From Paraburkholderia atlantica (GTDB lineage Bacteria > Pseudomonadota > Gammaproteobacteria > Burkholderiales > Burkholderiaceae): DNA of 64,000 bases. The notes under the pieces are model-generated. The model was not told the origin of the DNA. It saw nothing but the letters and a program-made list of their open reading frames with translations, and made no database searches. Shown in pieces: positions 24,232-33,135 of the stretch. The stretch spans positions 47,018 to 111,017 of the forward strand of contig NZ_WHNQ01000025.1 of NCBI RefSeq assembly GCF_009362785.1. The letters are read 5' to 3'. Positions within the stretch are counted from its first letter, which is position 1. Every line of letters begins with the position of its first letter. The position numbers and the translations under genes are program-made.

Positions 24232-25224
24232 ATGAACAAGAAGTTTGCCTCTTCCCGTGTTTCGATGATCGTTGCAGCCGCGGCGTTGGCGTTCAGCACG
24301 ATGTCGGCTGAAGCACGCGTGTTTCGCGTTGCCGATGTGCACGGCGACACCTTCCCGACCAACATGGCCGTGAAGTACATGGGCGAGCAGATCAGTAAGG
24401 CGACCGACGGCAAGGACACCGTGAAGGTCTTCGGCAACAGCGCGCTCGGCTCGGAAAACGACACGATCGACCAGGTTCGTATCGGTGCGCTCGACATGAC
24501 GCGCGCCAACGGTGCTGCGTTCAACGAAATCGTGCCGGAATCGATGATCCCGTCGCTGCCGTTCCTGTTTCGCGACGTCGAACATTTCCGCAAGGTCATG
24601 TACGGTCCGGAAGGCCAGAAAATCCTCGACGCGTTCACCGCGAAGGGCATGATCGCGCTGACGTTCTACGAGAGCGGCGCACGCTCGATGTACGCGAAGA
24701 AGGCGATCAAGTCGCCGGCTGACATGAAGGGCCTGAAGGTTCGCGTGCAGCCGTCCGACCTGATGGTCGACGAAATCAAGGCAATGGGCGGCACGCCGAC
24801 CCCGATGCCGTTCTCGGAAGTCTATACGGGCCTGAAGACCGGCCTCGTCGACGGCGCCGAAAACAACATTCCGTCGTACGAAGAAACCAAGCACTTCGAA
24901 GTCGCTCAGGTCTACTCGGAAACCCAGCATTCGATGACGCCGGAAGTGCTGGTGTTCTCGAAGAAGGTGTGGGACACGCTGTCGCCGCAAGAGCAGCAGA
25001 TCATCAAAAAGGCCGCGGCTGACTCCGTGCCGTACTACCAGAAGCTGTGGACCGCGCGTGAAGCCGACGCGCAGAAGACCGTCACGAAGGGCGGCGCAAC
25101 GGTGGTCGCGGCTTCGCAGATCGACCGTGCGGCTTTCGTGAAGGTGATGCAGCCTGTGTGGACGAAGTACGAAAAAACCCCGCAGATGAAGCAGATCGTC
25201 GACGAGATCCAGGCAATCAAGTAA
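24232..25224 (+). CDS. dctP: TRAP transporter periplasmic solute-binding protein
   Basis: This 330-residue protein was started at MNKKFASSRVSMI behind AAGGA, giving a signal peptide of about 32 residues ending ...MSAEA. The DctP family body follows: PTNMAVKYMGEQI, GNSALGSENDTIDQVRIGAL, IPSLPFLFRDVEHFRKV, ARSMYAKKAIKSPADMKGLKVRVQ, and the ligand region FSEVYTGLKTGLVDGAENN. The conserved arginine in KVRVQPS would bind the substrate carboxylate. Its place right after udh and the lactonase suggests hexuronate as ligand, which is inference. The dctQ and dctM genes follow. Confidence 0.94.
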   Translation: MNKKFASSRVSMIVAAAALAFSTMSAEARVFRVADVHGDTFPTNMAVKYMGEQISKATDGKDTVKVFGNSALGSENDTIDQVRIGALDMTRANGAAFNEIVPESMIPSLPFLFRDVEHFRKVMYGPEGQKILDAFTAKGMIALTFYESGARSMYAKKAIKSPADMKGLKVRVQPSDLMVDEIKAMGGTPTPMPFSEVYTGLKTGLVDGAENNIPSYEETKHFEVAQVYSETQHSMTPEVLVFSKKVWDTLSPQEQQIIKKAAADSVPYYQKLWTAREADAQKTVTKGGATVVAASQIDRAAFVKVMQPVWTKYEKTPQMKQIVDEIQAIK

Positions 25225-25401
25225 GTCCCGCGTCCCGGACGCAATCAGCAATCGCAACGTTTGTCGCAGCAGCGGCGTGAATGGTCCCGCGAGGAAACTC
25301 GCGAGACCTTCCGCCGCGCGATTTCGCACGCGCGTGCGGATCGCGTCGCATCGGGATGGCTGAATTTCAAGCACAGGTCGGACGTAAGCAAGGACAGGGT
25401 C

Positions 25402-25911
25402 ATGAGTTTCCTGAAACGCCCAAATGATTTTCTTTTTCGCGTGCTGCTGGTCGCGGCGTCGTTTAGCCTCGCCTCACTTTGCCTGCTCGTGATTTATAGC
25501 GTGGTGATGCGCTACGTGTTTAGCGACGCACCCGATTACGTTGAGCCCATCGCATTGTTGCTGGTGATCCTGATCGCGATGTTCGGCGCCGCGCTGAAGG
25601 TTCGCGAGGGAGGTCACATCGGACTCGACTCGCTCGTCAAAAAATTGCCGGAAAAAGGCCAACTGATCGCGAAAGGGATTCAGCATGTTTGCCTGATTGC
25701 TTTCGCGGTGGCCATTTTCATCGGTTGCTTCGAGATGGCGGAAACCACGATGGGCGACCGCATTCCGATCATCGGCGTGCCGGAAGGCGTGCGCTACTGC
25801 ATCCCGATCTTCGCGAGCGTGTGCATCGCGTTGTTCTCGATCGAGCATCTGCTCGAGCTCTTTGCCGGGAAACGGGAAGAGCCGGCGCTCGAACTCTCCG
25901 TCACGGAATAA
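25402..25911 (+). CDS. dctQ: TRAP transporter small permease subunit
   Basis: This 169-residue protein starts behind AAGGACAGG. It has four hydrophobic helices, with YVFSDAPDYVEPIALLLVIL in the second region and KVREGGHIGLDSLVKKLP between helices, both standard in DctQ proteins. It pairs with the large permease encoded 13 bp downstream. The 177-bp gap after dctP is longer than usual but contains no clear terminator. Confidence 0.93.
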   Translation: MSFLKRPNDFLFRVLLVAASFSLASLCLLVIYSVVMRYVFSDAPDYVEPIALLLVILIAMFGAALKVREGGHIGLDSLVKKLPEKGQLIAKGIQHVCLIAFAVAIFIGCFEMAETTMGDRIPIIGVPEGVRYCIPIFASVCIALFSIEHLLELFAGKREEPALELSVTE

Positions 25912-25924
25912 AAGCAGAGCCATC

Positions 25925-27277
25925 ATGGAACTTGCCCTCCTCACCGTCAGTTTTCTAGTTTTCCTCTTTCTAGGTGTTCCGGTTTCATTCGCGCTGGGCC
26001 TGTCCTGCGTCCTGACGTATCTGTTCGAAGGTCTGCCGACCGCGACCGCGATGCAGGCGATGATCTCGGGCATGAACGGTTTCTCGTTTCTCGCGGTGCC
26101 GTTCTTCATCTTCTCCGGCGAGCTGATGCTCCACGGCGGCATCGCTGACCGCATCCTGCGTTTCGCGCAGGCCACGGTCGGCCATTTCCGCGGTGGCCTC
26201 GGCATGGCCAACGTGGTCGCCTGTACGCTGTTCGGCGGCGTATCGGGTTCGCCGACCGCGGATACGTCGGCAATGGGTGGCGTCGTGATCCCGCTGATGA
26301 AGCGCGAAGGTTATAGCGCCGCATACGCGGTCAACGTGACCACGCACTCGTCGCTCGCTGGCGCGCTGATGCCGACCTCGACCAACATGATCATCTACGC
26401 GTTCGCGGCACAAGGCGTGAGCGGCGTGCTGAACGGCAAGCAGATGAGCGGCGTGTCGATCGGCGATCTGCTGTTCTCGGGTCTGTTGCCGGTGCTGTGG
26501 GTGATGGGCCTCGTGCTGATCGCCGCTTACTGGCAGGCCGTCAAGTTCGGCTATCCGCGCCGTCCCGACGGCTCGACCCAACTGCAGCGTTTCCCGGGCT
26601 GGATGGCGGTGCTGCGTACGTTCATCGGCGCGGTGCCGGGTCTGATGGTCATCGCGATCATTCTGTTCTGCGTGGCGCGCGGTATCGCCACTGCAACAGA
26701 GGCGGCCGCGATCGCCGTGGCTTATTCGCTGATATTGACCATCGTCGTGTATCGCACGCTGACGCTGAAAAAGCTCGGCCATGCGCTCGGCAAGGCCGCG
26801 AAAACGACCGGCGTGGTGCTGCTGCTGATCGGTGTGTCGAACATGCTGCGCTTCCAGATGGCCTATCTGGAGATCCCGGACGCGATCGAGCGCATGCTCG
26901 ACGGCGCGACCTCGCTGCCGTGGCTGATGTTGTTGTACATCAACGTGATTCAGGTGTTCCTCGGTACGTTCGTCGACATGGCGGCGCACATCCTGATCAC
27001 GACCCCGCTGTTCCTGCCGATGGCAATGCACAACGGCGTGGGCCCCGTTCAGTTCGGCATCATGATCCTGCTGAACTGCGCATTGGGTCTCGTGCATCCG
27101 CCGATTGGCTCGGTGCAGTTCATTGGTTGCGCAATTGGCAATGTGTCGATAGGGGAAACTACTAAGGTGGCGTGGCCGTATTACCTCGCTATCTTCTCGG
27201 CGATCAATATTGTCACCTACGTACCGTGGTTCTCGACTTGGTTGCCAAGCGTCATCAACGGTCATCCGGTGTTCTGA
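25925..27277 (+). CDS. dctM: TRAP transporter large permease subunit
   Basis: This 450-residue polytopic protein contains FLFLGVPVSFALGLSC, FFIFSGELMLHGGIADRIL, FGGVSGSPTADTSAMGGVVIP, a second repeat half with FLGTFVDMAAHILITTPLFLP, and a C-terminal LGLVHPPIGSVQF. This is the full DctM arrangement of sodium-coupled import. The start at 25925 (MELALLTV) fits the DctM N-terminus; an upstream frame overlapping dctQ was rejected. Confidence 0.95.
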   Translation: MELALLTVSFLVFLFLGVPVSFALGLSCVLTYLFEGLPTATAMQAMISGMNGFSFLAVPFFIFSGELMLHGGIADRILRFAQATVGHFRGGLGMANVVACTLFGGVSGSPTADTSAMGGVVIPLMKREGYSAAYAVNVTTHSSLAGALMPTSTNMIIYAFAAQGVSGVLNGKQMSGVSIGDLLFSGLLPVLWVMGLVLIAAYWQAVKFGYPRRPDGSTQLQRFPGWMAVLRTFIGAVPGLMVIAIILFCVARGIATATEAAAIAVAYSLILTIVVYRTLTLKKLGHALGKAAKTTGVVLLLIGVSNMLRFQMAYLEIPDAIERMLDGATSLPWLMLLYINVIQVFLGTFVDMAAHILITTPLFLPMAMHNGVGPVQFGIMILLNCALGLVHPPIGSVQFIGCAIGNVSIGETTKVAWPYYLAIFSAINIVTYVPWFSTWLPSVINGHPVF

Positions 27278-27354
27278 TCCAAATAAAACGTCTTACCCAC
27301 ACTCTGCGGCGCTTCCATAGGCTGCATCAAAAAGTTTTTAACAGAGGAGTAGAA

Positions 27355-28581
27355 ATGAAAAAGACTCTCGTAGCTTCGGCAGTGGCGTTGGTCGCGCTGG
27401 GTGCACACGCGCAAAGCAGCGTGACGCTTTACGGTATTGTCGATACGGGCCTGGGCTGGCAGAACAGCTCGACGACGCTGAGCGCGCTGGGCTCGTCGAA
27501 GCCGTCGGCCGGTGGTCGCTCGGTGGTCAAAATGATTAACGGCATTTGGGCTGGCAGCCGTTTCGGCCTGAAGGGCTCGGAAGATCTGGGTGGCGGCACC
27601 AAGGCCATTTTCCAGTTGGAACAAGGCTTTAACAGCGCAAACGGCGCGGAAAGCGTGTCGGGTCTGATGTTCAATCGTCAGGCATGGGTCGGTATGACGA
27701 ACGCGAAGTTCGGTACGCTGACGGCTGGCCGCCAGTACACCTCGTACTACACGATGCTCTCGCCGTACAGCCCGACCACGTGGCTGACCGGTGCATACGG
27801 CGCGCACCCGGGCGATATCGACTCGTTGGATACGGTGTACCGTGCGAACAACTCGCTGGTCTACACGTCGCCGAACTTCGGCGGTCTGACGGTCAGCGGT
27901 TCGTACTCGATCGGCGGCACGCCGGGCAGCTTCAGCGCCGGCCAGACCTGGAGCGTGGCAGCACAGTACCTGAACGGCCCGGTCGGTATCGCTGCAGGTA
28001 TCCAGCGCATCGACAACGGCAACGCGAACGGCGGCGCATGGGGTGCGAACTCCACGCTGATCAACAGCACCACCAGCCCGGCAGCTCCGGCTAACTCGGC
28101 TATCAACAACGGCTTCCAGACTGCAGCGAAGCAGCAGCGCATCGCAGTGACGGGCGGCTACGCGTTCAACTCGGCGTGGGACGTTTCGTTCGCATACTCG
28201 AACGTTCAGTACGCAGCTGGTACGGGTTCGTTCTTCCACGACACCCAGATCTGGAATACGGGCGGCGCAGTGCTGCACTGGAAGCCGATCTCGGTGCTGG
28301 ACCTGGCCGCTGGCTACAGCTACACCCGTGCAACGTCGTCGAACGGCATCTCGAACACGGCTAGCTACAACCAGTTCAACCTGTCCCAGTACTACACGCT
28401 GTCGAAGCGCACCGGTCTGTACGCGCTGGAAGCCTATCAGCGTGCTAACGGCCAGACGCTGGCAGGCGACGGCAAGACGATCATCAACGCACAAGCAAGC
28501 ATCGGTGACGGTCAGAACGGTGCCCCGGCGTCGTCGCGCAGCCAGGTCGCTGTCGGCGTTGGTATCATCCACAAGTTCTAA
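27355..28581 (+). CDS. Outer-membrane porin, OmpC/Gram-negative trimeric type
   Basis: This 408-residue protein has a signal peptide ending LGAHA|QS. The mature protein begins SSVTLYGIVDTGLGW, and GSRFGLKGSEDLGGGTKAIFQLEQGF follows in pieces (start near residue 62), the hallmark of Burkholderia/Neisseria-type 16-strand porins. The chain ends with a beta-signal and C-terminal Phe (VGVGIIHKF). The ribosome site is AGAGGAG. It follows dctM by 77 bp and may provide outer-membrane passage for the acids taken up by the TRAP system. A strong terminator follows. Confidence 0.95.
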   Translation: MKKTLVASAVALVALGAHAQSSVTLYGIVDTGLGWQNSSTTLSALGSSKPSAGGRSVVKMINGIWAGSRFGLKGSEDLGGGTKAIFQLEQGFNSANGAESVSGLMFNRQAWVGMTNAKFGTLTAGRQYTSYYTMLSPYSPTTWLTGAYGAHPGDIDSLDTVYRANNSLVYTSPNFGGLTVSGSYSIGGTPGSFSAGQTWSVAAQYLNGPVGIAAGIQRIDNGNANGGAWGANSTLINSTTSPAAPANSAINNGFQTAAKQQRIAVTGGYAFNSAWDVSFAYSNVQYAAGTGSFFHDTQIWNTGGAVLHWKPISVLDLAAGYSYTRATSSNGISNTASYNQFNLSQYYTLSKRTGLYALEAYQRANGQTLAGDGKTIINAQASIGDGQNGAPASSRSQVAVGVGIIHKF

Positions 28582-28655
28582 ACAGTTACTGAACACGTGG
28601 CGGCACGTTGTTTTGCCGCCACACCAACGCAATTTTTTTCGCGTTGTAAGCCTCG

Positions 28656-28690
28656 AAAGCTGCGCACTTCACGTGCGCAGCTTTTTTTTT
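28656..28690 (+). terminator. Rho-independent terminator after porin gene
   Basis: AAAGCTGCGCAC pairs with GTGCGCAGCTTT across TTCAC-like loop bases, followed by a run of nine T's. This is a textbook intrinsic terminator. Confidence 0.92.
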
Positions 28691-28746
28691 CGATGCTCAT
28701 TTTTATGCATCGAAGCGCCGGTCTCGCCAGCGCTGTCCGGGGTCGG

Positions 28747-28932
28747 TCAGGCCTCCGACCACAAACGCCCACCCGTTGCCCAGTTTTCGCGCTTCACGTC
28801 GGTCAGGATGATGTCGACCGAATTCGGCTCGACGCCGAGCGACTCGCAGGTGGCTTTCTTGATCGCTTCGACGAACTGGCGTTTCTGTTCCAGCGTACGG
28901 CCTTCGAAGAGTTCGATATGAAACGTGGGCAT
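28747..28932 (-). CDS. 4-oxalocrotonate tautomerase family protein
   Basis: This 61-residue protein is started at MPTFHIELFEGRTLEQK; after Met removal Pro1 is the catalytic base of the family. FEGRTLEQKRQFVEAI and VDIILTDVKRENWATGG match small tautomerases, with an arginine/lysine pair near residue 38. These homohexameric or heterohexameric enzymes tautomerise enol/keto acids in aromatic degradation, but paralogues are common and the substrate is unknown. It is downstream of the disrupted class II aldolase gene on the same strand, separated from the fragment by 43 bp. Confidence 0.88.
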   Translation of the reverse strand: MPTFHIELFEGRTLEQKRQFVEAIKKATCESLGVEPNSVDIILTDVKRENWATGGRLWSEA

Positions 28933-28975
28933 GACGTTGCTCCGTGGGGTTGAGAGTTGGGACTGGCTCGGGCAT

Positions 28976-29488
28976 TCAGGTGCGATAGCCGCGATCGAGT
29001 CGATCGAGCTTGCGCAGCAGAGCGGGCCATTCGAGCGCGCCTTCGATCGCGCCGCCATCGTAGAGCTGCTCCGCCGTGCGCGCGGCGACCGCGTTGGTCG
29101 GGACGACCAGCGGCGCGCCGCAGGTTTGCGCCTGAATCTGGATTTCACACGCTTTCAGCAGTGTCGCCATCAGCACATAAGCTTCGGCAACCGTGCGTCC
29201 GAGCGTCAGCGTGCCGTGATTGCGCAATAGCATCGCGGGGTGATCGGCGAGATGCGCGACGAGGCGCTCGCCTTCGGCCGGCGTGAACGCGAGGCCTTCG
29301 TAGTCGTGATATGCAAGCTGGCCGTAAAAGCGCAGCGCGTGCTGCGACGCCGGCAGCAATCCTTCCGGCTGCGCGGACACGGCCACGCCCGCGGTGTTAT
29401 GCAGATGCATCACATATGCTGCGCCATCATGCGCGCGCATAAGGGCCACTATTGACGCGGAATCCTCGGAGAGTGGAACGAGCTTCAC
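28976..29488 (-). pseudogene. Class II aldolase/adducin gene, C-terminal fragment
   Basis: This frame (170 codons) encodes only the second half of a class II aldolase-type protein: YVMHLHNTAGVAVSAQ (metal-binding His-x-His), YGQLAYHDYEG, MLLRNHGTLTLGRTVAEAYVLM and a C-terminal helix. The N-terminal half, including the first phosphate/substrate-binding region, is missing here and found at 30916-31275. Its first ~25 residues (MKLVPLSEDSASIV) do not look like the family and may be foreign sequence. The fragment probably does not give a functional enzyme. Confidence 0.8.
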
Positions 29489-29794
29489 CGTGCAACTTCC
29501 GCGCTTTCCGTGGAATTCGCAGTGACCTGTACGGCGTTCCGGCTCGACCCGCGACTGGAATGGCGGTCGTCAGGAAAGCGGACTTACGTCTCGTGCCTGA
29601 CCAGCGTCGGCAATGGGTTTGCGTGTCGCCCTTGGCTGCGCCGCAGATCGACGAGGGGCGATCGGCAAAAGTCGGCCATCAACGGCCTTTGGAACCGACT
29701 AGTGAACGTCGCCTTTGGTGCGATGAGCAGACATGCAACAGGCGACCGCTAGAAATGCGGTACGCTACCCACGACGAACTCCGCAGGGGCGCGC
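29489..29794. other. Inserted segment, left part, no gene recognised
   Basis: This 306-bp stretch between the aldolase C-terminal fragment and the permease gene is part of the inserted DNA. One plus-strand frame is open (29452-29973) but it has no family features and overlaps the permease. I found no transposase remnant or clear terminal repeat. Confidence 0.5.
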
Positions 29795-30613
29795 GTGGCC
29801 ACACAAGAGACAACAGATCTGAATTTCCCTCGCCGCAGTCGCCCCGCGACTTTCGGTGGCGGTGCCATCATCGGGGCGCTTGGCGGCTTGATTGGCTTGG
29901 GCGGTGCAGAGTTTCGCCTTCCACTTCTTATCGGCGCGTTTCAGTTCAGCGCCCTGGAGGCGGTAATACTTAACAAGACGATGAGTCTCGTCGTGGTTTC
30001 TTCTGCGCTTCCTTTCCGCACACATGCGGTGGCGTGGGGCGAAGTGATAGGACACTGGCCGGTGATCGTGAACCTGCTGGCTGGGAGCCTGTGGGGTGCA
30101 TGGCAGGGGTCTAGCTGGGCCACGCAAGCTCACCCACGAACGTTGTATCGGGTCCTGGCCGTGCTGCTAATAGCGATTGCGGGCATCTTGCTCTTCGGCC
30201 ATGGCGCTAACCATCATGGCGCACCTGTAGTTACGGGACTCTTGCAGATGGCGCTGGGCGTAATTGCGGGCCTTGGCATCGGCGCGGTCGCTGCGCTGAT
30301 GGGTGTTGCCGGTGGGGAGTTGCTGATTCCAACCCTGGTGCTGCTATTTGGTGTTGATATCAAACTTGCTGGGAGTCTTAGTCTTGCTGTGAGCTTGCCG
30401 ACAATGCTCACAGGGTTTGCGCGCTACAGCCAGGATCGCAGCTTTGTTGTTCTCAGGGAAAATTGGGCATTTGTGGTCCTTATGGCTGTCGGGTCAATCG
30501 TAGGTGCGTTCGTCGGTGCAAGACTGGTCGGGATCGTCTCCAGCGCCTTTCTGCTACCAATCCTGTCTGCGATCCTTGCCATTTCTGCGATAAAGGTCTG
30601 GCGGCACCGCTGA
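29795..30613 (+). CDS. TauE/SafE (TSUP) family sulfite/anion permease
   Basis: This 272-residue membrane protein has about eight hydrophobic helices. The duplicated TSUP half-motifs are visible: GGAIIGALGGLIGLGGAEFRLPLL near the N-terminus (start GGAIIGALGG, residue ~22) and GIGAVAALMGVAGGELLIPT in the second half (residue ~165). The chosen start is GTG (MATQETT) behind AGGGG. TSUP proteins export sulfite, sulfoacetate or related anions. Codon use is less G/C-biased in the third position than the flanking genes (many CTT, GGG, GTT codons), and the gene splits an aldolase gene, so it is probably acquired. Confidence 0.88.
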   Translation: MATQETTDLNFPRRSRPATFGGGAIIGALGGLIGLGGAEFRLPLLIGAFQFSALEAVILNKTMSLVVVSSALPFRTHAVAWGEVIGHWPVIVNLLAGSLWGAWQGSSWATQAHPRTLYRVLAVLLIAIAGILLFGHGANHHGAPVVTGLLQMALGVIAGLGIGAVAALMGVAGGELLIPTLVLLFGVDIKLAGSLSLAVSLPTMLTGFARYSQDRSFVVLRENWAFVVLMAVGSIVGAFVGARLVGIVSSAFLLPILSAILAISAIKVWRHR

Positions 30614-30915
30614 AGAGCACCGCTCCGCGCCGAGCGTCGCCGAAGGTCGCTTCTGTAGCGACTTGCGGCGGTGGCCGTCGGCCCGGGTTGCTAGCACGAT
30701 GCGGTTGTCTTGGCGTCGGTGTAGGCGAGTTTCGCTCACGCGAACGCCTTCCAGCAGTTCAACGGGTTTCTGGTAGCACATGGCGCGGCCCTCCGACGTT
30801 CAACACGGTCGACCACCACAGACGATTTCCGCGCGAACGTCGCGGCGCACCGGAATACGGTCGAACTGCCGCAAACATAAGCCAGGCAAGGCTTTCAGCG
30901 CGTTTTTGGAGTTAT
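30614..30915. other. Inserted segment, right part, no gene recognised
   Basis: This 302-bp stretch between the permease gene and the aldolase N-terminal fragment has no frame with family features. The AT-rich junction (GGAGTTATTTATAGTCG, around 30907-30923) is where aldolase coding stops. Confidence 0.5.
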
Positions 30916-31275
30916 TTATAGTCGACACGACAGCACACAGAACGCGTCGTCGCGCGCGGCATGCACGGCCGCGTGCAGCGCGAAGCCGGTGGCATTCACC
31001 GGATGTTCGCTGGCACCGACGATATTGCCCGCGATGTCGATCTTCACGAGATTCGACGCGCATACCTCATCGAACGCGAGGCCGAACGGATTGATCAGGA
31101 AGTGGCCCGGTTCGCCGGGCACGCTCGCGGAAATGTGCGTGTAGATCAGATCGTCCCAGCCGTTCAGCGCGGCGAGACGATAAGCGGCGGCCAGGTCGAT
31201 GCGGGTTTGCTGTTCCGCTTCCGACAGCGGGCCGGACTCGGCGATGCGGCCGGCGGGTGAGTGGGCGAACGACAT
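30916..31275 (-). pseudogene. Class II aldolase/adducin gene, N-terminal fragment
   Basis: This 119-codon frame encodes the first half of the family: RIDLAAAYRLAALNGWDDLI, YTHISASVPGEPGHFLINPFG, LAFDEVCASNLVKIDIAGN, HPVNATGFALHAAVHAARDD. It then ends abruptly in a few unrelated residues and a stop where the metal-binding HTH/HLH motif should follow. The rest of the protein type occurs 1.4 kb away at 28976-29488 on the same strand. The start and ribosome region look normal, so this is the 5' part of a gene broken by insertion. Confidence 0.8.
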
Positions 31276-31446
31276 ATCTGTCTCCTGTCGGTCAGAGTGA
31301 GTGGTTTAGCACCGACTCCGGCGCCATGCGATTGATCGCCAAGGCAAGAAGATTGCTGAATACGAGGCCGCGCGACGCGCGAACCGGCTTGGGATGCTAC
31401 CGCACAATGACGCGCCGGTGGCGACAGCGCACGACCTCTCCTTACG

Positions 31447-32340
31447 TCACGCGAGGCGGCGCCTGAGCGACTGGATGCTCCACGTCGCGAGCACGAACGG
31501 CGCGGTCATCGTAAGCCAACTGCAATGCAGGGCGACCGCTTGCAACAGCACCGACATCGCGATGCCACCGAGCATCGCCGCATAGCCTGAATCGGCTAGC
31601 GCGAGCGCGGTCAGCGCGCCGTTGAAGCCTGACAGACCGGCGTCGAATGAAGCAAGGCTCGCGCCGAGCAACAGCTGTGCAGCGCTCGCTAGTGTCGCGC
31701 CGCCCAGCGCATAGAGCGCGTGTTTGCGCGAGGCGGCGGCAATCCCGAGCAGCATCAGCACGCCCGCTGGCGCGCCCGACGCGAAGCCGGTCTGCGCAAC
31801 GCCCGCGAGCACGCCGCTGACGAACCGCATCGCGTCCAGCGGCCGAGCGGCATAGGGACCTGCTGACAATGAACGGCTCGCGATCAGCGGCAACCATAGC
31901 CAGGTGACGATCAGGCACGGACTCGACAGATAGCCGAGCCCACGCACGCGCAACCAGTGCGACCACGGTCGCAGCAGCCATGCGGTGGCCGTCGCGGCAA
32001 GAATCGCAACGGCCGACGCGCGCGCCGGATCGCTGATGAAGCTGTACGCGGCGAGGCCCGCCAGCGCGCCGTTGAAGCCGAGCAGGCCAGCGTGCAGGTC
32101 GGCGTCGGCCGAACCGGCGAGCATCGCGCTGACGTTGGCCGCGATCGCGCCGATCAGCGCGGCGCCCAAGAGACGCGGCTCGCTGAGCAGCCACGCGCCG
32201 AGCATGCACGCGCCGGTCGCGGCGTTCGGTTGCAACACGATCTGGCCGAAGCTGCGCAGCAGCGTGCGCAGCGGGGCGCTGAGCGAGGAAGAGGGCGGAT
32301 CGGTCGCGGCGGTGTGCATCGGCGGCGGGTTCGGAGTCAC
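31447..32340 (-). CDS. Urea transporter family protein
   Basis: This 297-residue protein consists almost entirely of hydrophobic helices in two homologous halves. Each half contains the selectivity-filter-type signature: LLGFNGALAGLA (residues ~86-97) and LSGFNGALTALALA near the C-terminus. That duplication defines the UT/Yut urea channel family, which conducts urea passively across the inner membrane. The start may be 32340 or the internal ATG at 32319. No urease genes are in the window. Confidence 0.9.
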   Translation of the reverse strand: MTPNPPPMHTAATDPPSSSLSAPLRTLLRSFGQIVLQPNAATGACMLGAWLLSEPRLLGAALIGAIAANVSAMLAGSADADLHAGLLGFNGALAGLAAYSFISDPARASAVAILAATATAWLLRPWSHWLRVRGLGYLSSPCLIVTWLWLPLIASRSLSAGPYAARPLDAMRFVSGVLAGVAQTGFASGAPAGVLMLLGIAAASRKHALYALGGATLASAAQLLLGASLASFDAGLSGFNGALTALALADSGYAAMLGGIAMSVLLQAVALHCSWLTMTAPFVLATWSIQSLRRRLA

Positions 32341-32506
32341 GACAAACCGCGAGCATAGTCGAGCGCCAAACCCTCAGGCATCTCGGCCGTTGATACTGGC
32401 TATTTGCCGGCCGTAAGCGCCTGGGTTCGGATTGACTCGCGCGCGGACTTTCGCGCTACGATGAAAGGCCGGCGCGCCCACCGCGCCGTTTCGCGAGGAG
32501 ACGCCG

Positions 32507-33061
32507 ATGCGTGAATTACGATGGGCCTCGGAAGAGGGCGACGGCATCGAACATCTGGTGTTCGATGCGCGCGACGACGGCTTTGCCGTGGAAAGCGTCG
32601 TGGTCGGGCAGCGCTATGGCAAGGCGTACGGGCTGCATTACGCGGTGCGCTGCGACGCGCGCTGGCGCACGCGCTATGCGCACCTGAAGATCGTCGGCGG
32701 CGGCGAGCTGGAATTGCATGGCGATGGCGAAGGCCACTGGCACGACGGGCACGGCCTCGCGCTGAGTGCGATCGAGGGCTGTATCGACATCGATATTGCC
32801 GCGACGCCATACACCAATACGTTGCCGATCCGCCGCCTGCAACTGGCCGAAGGCGAACGTCAACCGATCGAAGTCGCGTACATCTCGACGCCGGACTTGC
32901 AGGTTACGCGCGCCGAGCAGGCATACACGTGCATCGAATTGAATGGTGAGTACCGCTATGAAGGCATTTTTCGCGAGTTCACCGCCAATCTGCGCGTGGA
33001 TAGCGATGGCCTGGTGATCGACTATCCGACCTTGTTCGCGCGTTTGCCACGCGCGCGTTAG
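32507..33061 (+). CDS. Putative glycolipid-binding domain protein (DUF1089 type)
   Basis: This 184-residue beta-rich protein starts behind GAGGAGA. The sequence IEHLVFD, GYAVRC-like GLHYAVRCDARWRTR, GEGHWHDGHG, IDIDIAATPYTNTLPIRRL, YTCIELNGEYRYEGIFREF and the closing VDYPTLFARL-like IDYPTLFARLPR match the family of Pseudomonas PA1994, solved as a putative glycolipid-binding fold. Cytoplasmic, function unknown. It is not obviously in an operon. Confidence 0.88.
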   Translation: MRELRWASEEGDGIEHLVFDARDDGFAVESVVVGQRYGKAYGLHYAVRCDARWRTRYAHLKIVGGGELELHGDGEGHWHDGHGLALSAIEGCIDIDIAATPYTNTLPIRRLQLAEGERQPIEVAYISTPDLQVTRAEQAYTCIELNGEYRYEGIFREFTANLRVDSDGLVIDYPTLFARLPRAR

Positions 33062-33135
33062 GTTTTGCGTTCGATGTCGCGGTTGTCATGCCGCGCCGTG
33101 CGCGCGGGCTGCCCGTGCGTGCCGCCTGCCGCGTT

